Origin: Ariolimax columbianus
Lineage: Eukaryota > Mollusca > Gastropoda > Stylommatophora > Arionidae
Length of the DNA stretch: 64,000 nt
Reading direction: 5' to 3'
Assembly: GCA_036924085.1 (NCBI GenBank)
Contig: JAVGWX010000005.1
Coordinates: 36,549,983 to 36,613,982 of the forward strand
Both the position numbers and the translations under genes were made by a program. Shown in pieces: positions 61,700-64,000 of this stretch. Position 1 is the first letter of the stretch. Each line of letters starts with the position of its first letter. The notes beneath the pieces are model-generated. The model was not told the DNA's origin. It made no database searches and saw only the letters and a list, made by a program, of their open reading frames with translations.

Positions 61700-64000
61700 A
61701 TCATAGCAAAATGGTTGTCCTCTTCTTGATCATACAGAATGGTTGTCTTCTCCTTGATCATGCAGAATGGTTGTCTTCTTTTTGATCATACAGAATGGTT
61801 ATCTTCTTCTTGATCATACAGAATGGTTGTCTTCTTTTTGATCATACAGAATGGTTGTCTTCTTTTTGATCATACAGAATGGTTGTCTTCTTCTTGATCA
61901 TACAGAATGGTTGTCTTCTTTTTGATCATACAGAATGGTTGTCTTCTTCTTGATCATACAGAATGGTTGTCTTCTTCTTGATCATGGATCATACAGAATG
62001 GTTGTCTTCTTTTTGATCATACAGAATGGTTGTCTTCTTTTTGATCATACAGAATGGTTGTCTTCTTCTTGATCATGGATCATACAGAATGGTTGTCTTG
62101 TTCTTGATCATGGATCATACAGAATGGTTGTCTTCTTCTTGATCATACAGAATGGTTGTCTTGTCCTTGATCATGGATCATACAGAATGGTTGTCTTGTC
62201 CTTGATCATGGATCATACATAATGGTTGTCTTGTCCTTGATCATGGATCATACAGAATGGTTGTCTTCTTCTTGATCATACAGAATGGTTGTCTTCTCCT
62301 TGATCATGAATCATACAGGATGGTTGTCTTCTTCTTGATCATACAGAATGGTTGTCTTGTCCTTGATCATGGATCATACAGAATGGTTGTCTTGTCCTTG
62401 ATCATGGATCATACAGAATGGTTGTCTTGTCCTTGATCATGGATCATACAGAATGGTTGTCTTCTTCTTGATCATACAGAATGGTTGTCTTGTCCTTGAT
62501 CATACAGAATGGTTGTCTTGTCCTTGATCATGGATCATACAGAATGGTTGTCTTGTCCTTGATCATACAGAATAGTTGTCTTGTCCTTGATCATGAATCA
62601 TACAGAATGGTTGTCTTCTTCTTGATCATGGATCATATAGAATGGTTGTCTTCTTCTTGATCATACAGAATGGTTGTCTTCTTCTTGATCATGGATCATA
62701 CAGAATGGTTGTCTTCTTCTTGATCATACAGAATGGTTGTCTTCTTGATCATACAGAATGGTTGTCTTCTTCTTGATCACACAGAATGGTTGTCTTCTTC
62801 TAGATCATACAGAATGGTTGTCTTCTTGATCATACAAAATGGTTGTCTTCTCCTTGATCTTACAGAATGGTTGTCTTCTTCTTGATCTTACAGAATGGTT
62901 GTCTTCTCCTTGATCTTACAGTATGGTTGTCTTCTTCTTGATCATGAATCTTACAGAATGGTTGTCTTCTTCTTGATCATACAGAATGATTGTCTTCTCC
63001 TTGATCATACAGAATGGTTGTCTTCTCAATGATATACAGAATGGTTGTCTTCTCCTTGATCATACAGAATGGTTGTCTTCTCCTTGATCATACAGGATGG
63101 TTGTCTTCTCCTTGATCATACAGAATGGTTGTCTTCTCCTTGATCATACAGAATGATTGTCGTCTCCTTGATCATACAGAATGGTTGTCTTCTCAATGAT
63201 ATACAGAATGGTTGTCTTCTCCTTGATCATACAGAATGGTTGTCTTCTCCTTGATCATACAGGATGGTTGTCTTCTCCTTGATCATACAGAATGGTTGTC
63301 TTCTCCTTGATCATACAGAATGATTGTCGTCTCCTTGATCATACAGAATGGTTGTCTTCTTCTTGATCATGAATCTTATAGAATGGTTGTCTTCTTCTTG
63401 ATCATACAGAATGGTTGTCTTCTCCTTGATCATGAATCTTACAGAATGGTTGTCTTCTCCTTGATCTTACAGAATGGTTGTCTTCTTCTTGATCATACAG
63501 AATGGTTGTCTTCTTCTTGATCATGAATCTTACAGAATGGTTGTCTTCTTCTTGATCATGAATCTTACAGAATGGTTGTCTTCTTCTTGATCATACAGAA
63601 TGGTTGTCTTCTCCTTGATCATGAATCTTACAGAATGGTTGTCTTCTCCTTGATCTTACAGAATGGTTGTCTTCTTCTTGATCATACAGAATGGTTGTCT
63701 TCTTCTTGATCATGAATCTTACAGAATGGTTGTCTTCTTCTTGATCATACAGAATGGTTGTCTTCTCCTTGATCATGCAGAATGGTTGTCTTCTCCTTGA
63801 TCATGCAGAATGGTTGTCTTCTTTTTGATCATACAGAATGGTTATCTTCTTCTTGATCATACAGAATGGTTGTCTTCTTTTTGATCATACAGAATGGTTG
63901 TCTTCTTTTTGATCATACAGAATGGTTGTCTTCTTCTTGATCATACAGAATGGTTGTCTTCTTTTTGATCATACAGAATGGTTGTCTTCTTCTTGATCAT
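61700..64000. repeat. 28-bp minisatellite with higher-order structure, runs off the window
   Basis: Unit ATGGTTGTCTTCTTCTTGAT plus CATACAGA, over 75 copies in 2.3 kb, some with an extra ATCATGG or ATCATGA insert. Higher-order blocks: a 168-bp (6-unit) repeat around 63021/63189 and a similar block set at 63360-63720. The last 230 bp repeat the variant order of the first 230 bp. It lies in the intron after the PH exon. Confidence 0.95.

Noticed and set aside
61521..61706. Continuation of the PH-domain exon to the stop at 61706
   Set aside because: A consensus donor (gag|gtatgc) lies at the end of the PH helix, and the text beyond it becomes AT-rich and loses family character.

Overview
This is a 64 kb piece of animal nuclear DNA. 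It has spliced exons with GT/AG borders, AT and CA microsatellites, and dense non-LTR retrotransposons, SINEs, mariner remnants and minisatellites. No bacterial operon, phage, CRISPR or integron feature is present. The style of the LINEs and tRNA-derived SINEs suggests a mollusc, probably a heterobranch gastropod (sea-slug type). That is inference from recognised repeat styles, not proof.

The only host gene I can support lies on the + strand and is split over more than 42 kb. Six exons (19425-19565, 27850-28022, 46792-46829, 53403-53845, 58693-58783, 61157-61520) have matching splice phases and join into a 416-residue partial protein. It starts with a helical segment, continues through a disordered region with two PxxPxR SH3 ligands and several tyrosine motifs (YDDI, YEIP, SYESFDEEE), and ends in an almost complete PH domain. 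This layout matches the N-terminal half of actin filament-associated protein 1 (AFAP1/AFAP1L1), a Src-linked actin adaptor. The start codon is not identified and the 3' part lies beyond the window.

1-19.4 kb is flanking or 5'-intronic DNA. It holds broken LINE 3' ends, SINE copies, two mariner 5' ends, three protein-like minisatellites (27, about 45 and 24 bp units) and long AT runs. Intron 1 (19.6-27.8 kb) holds a SINE with target-site duplication and internal 38-bp amplification, scrambled LINE pieces, and a 41-bp minisatellite that grew out of a CR1-like LINE. Intron 2 (28.0-46.8 kb) is a repeat graveyard with one young element: an antisense I-clade LINE (about 42429-46084) with an uninterrupted 1,222-codon endonuclease/reverse transcriptase/RNase H frame and a 12-bp candidate target-site duplication. 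Introns 3-5 contain mariner elements, including an internally deleted derivative, and 31, 44 and 54 bp minisatellites. The last 2.3 kb is a 28-bp minisatellite with higher-order structure that runs off the window.

The best leads are the AFAP1-like gene model, the young LINE whose frame runs straight into its (GAA)n tail, a 42-bp offspring insertion of that family with a perfect 15-bp duplication, and the similar ACGAAGAAGAAG-type 3' ends of this LINE and a SINE family. I found no new defence or metabolic system.
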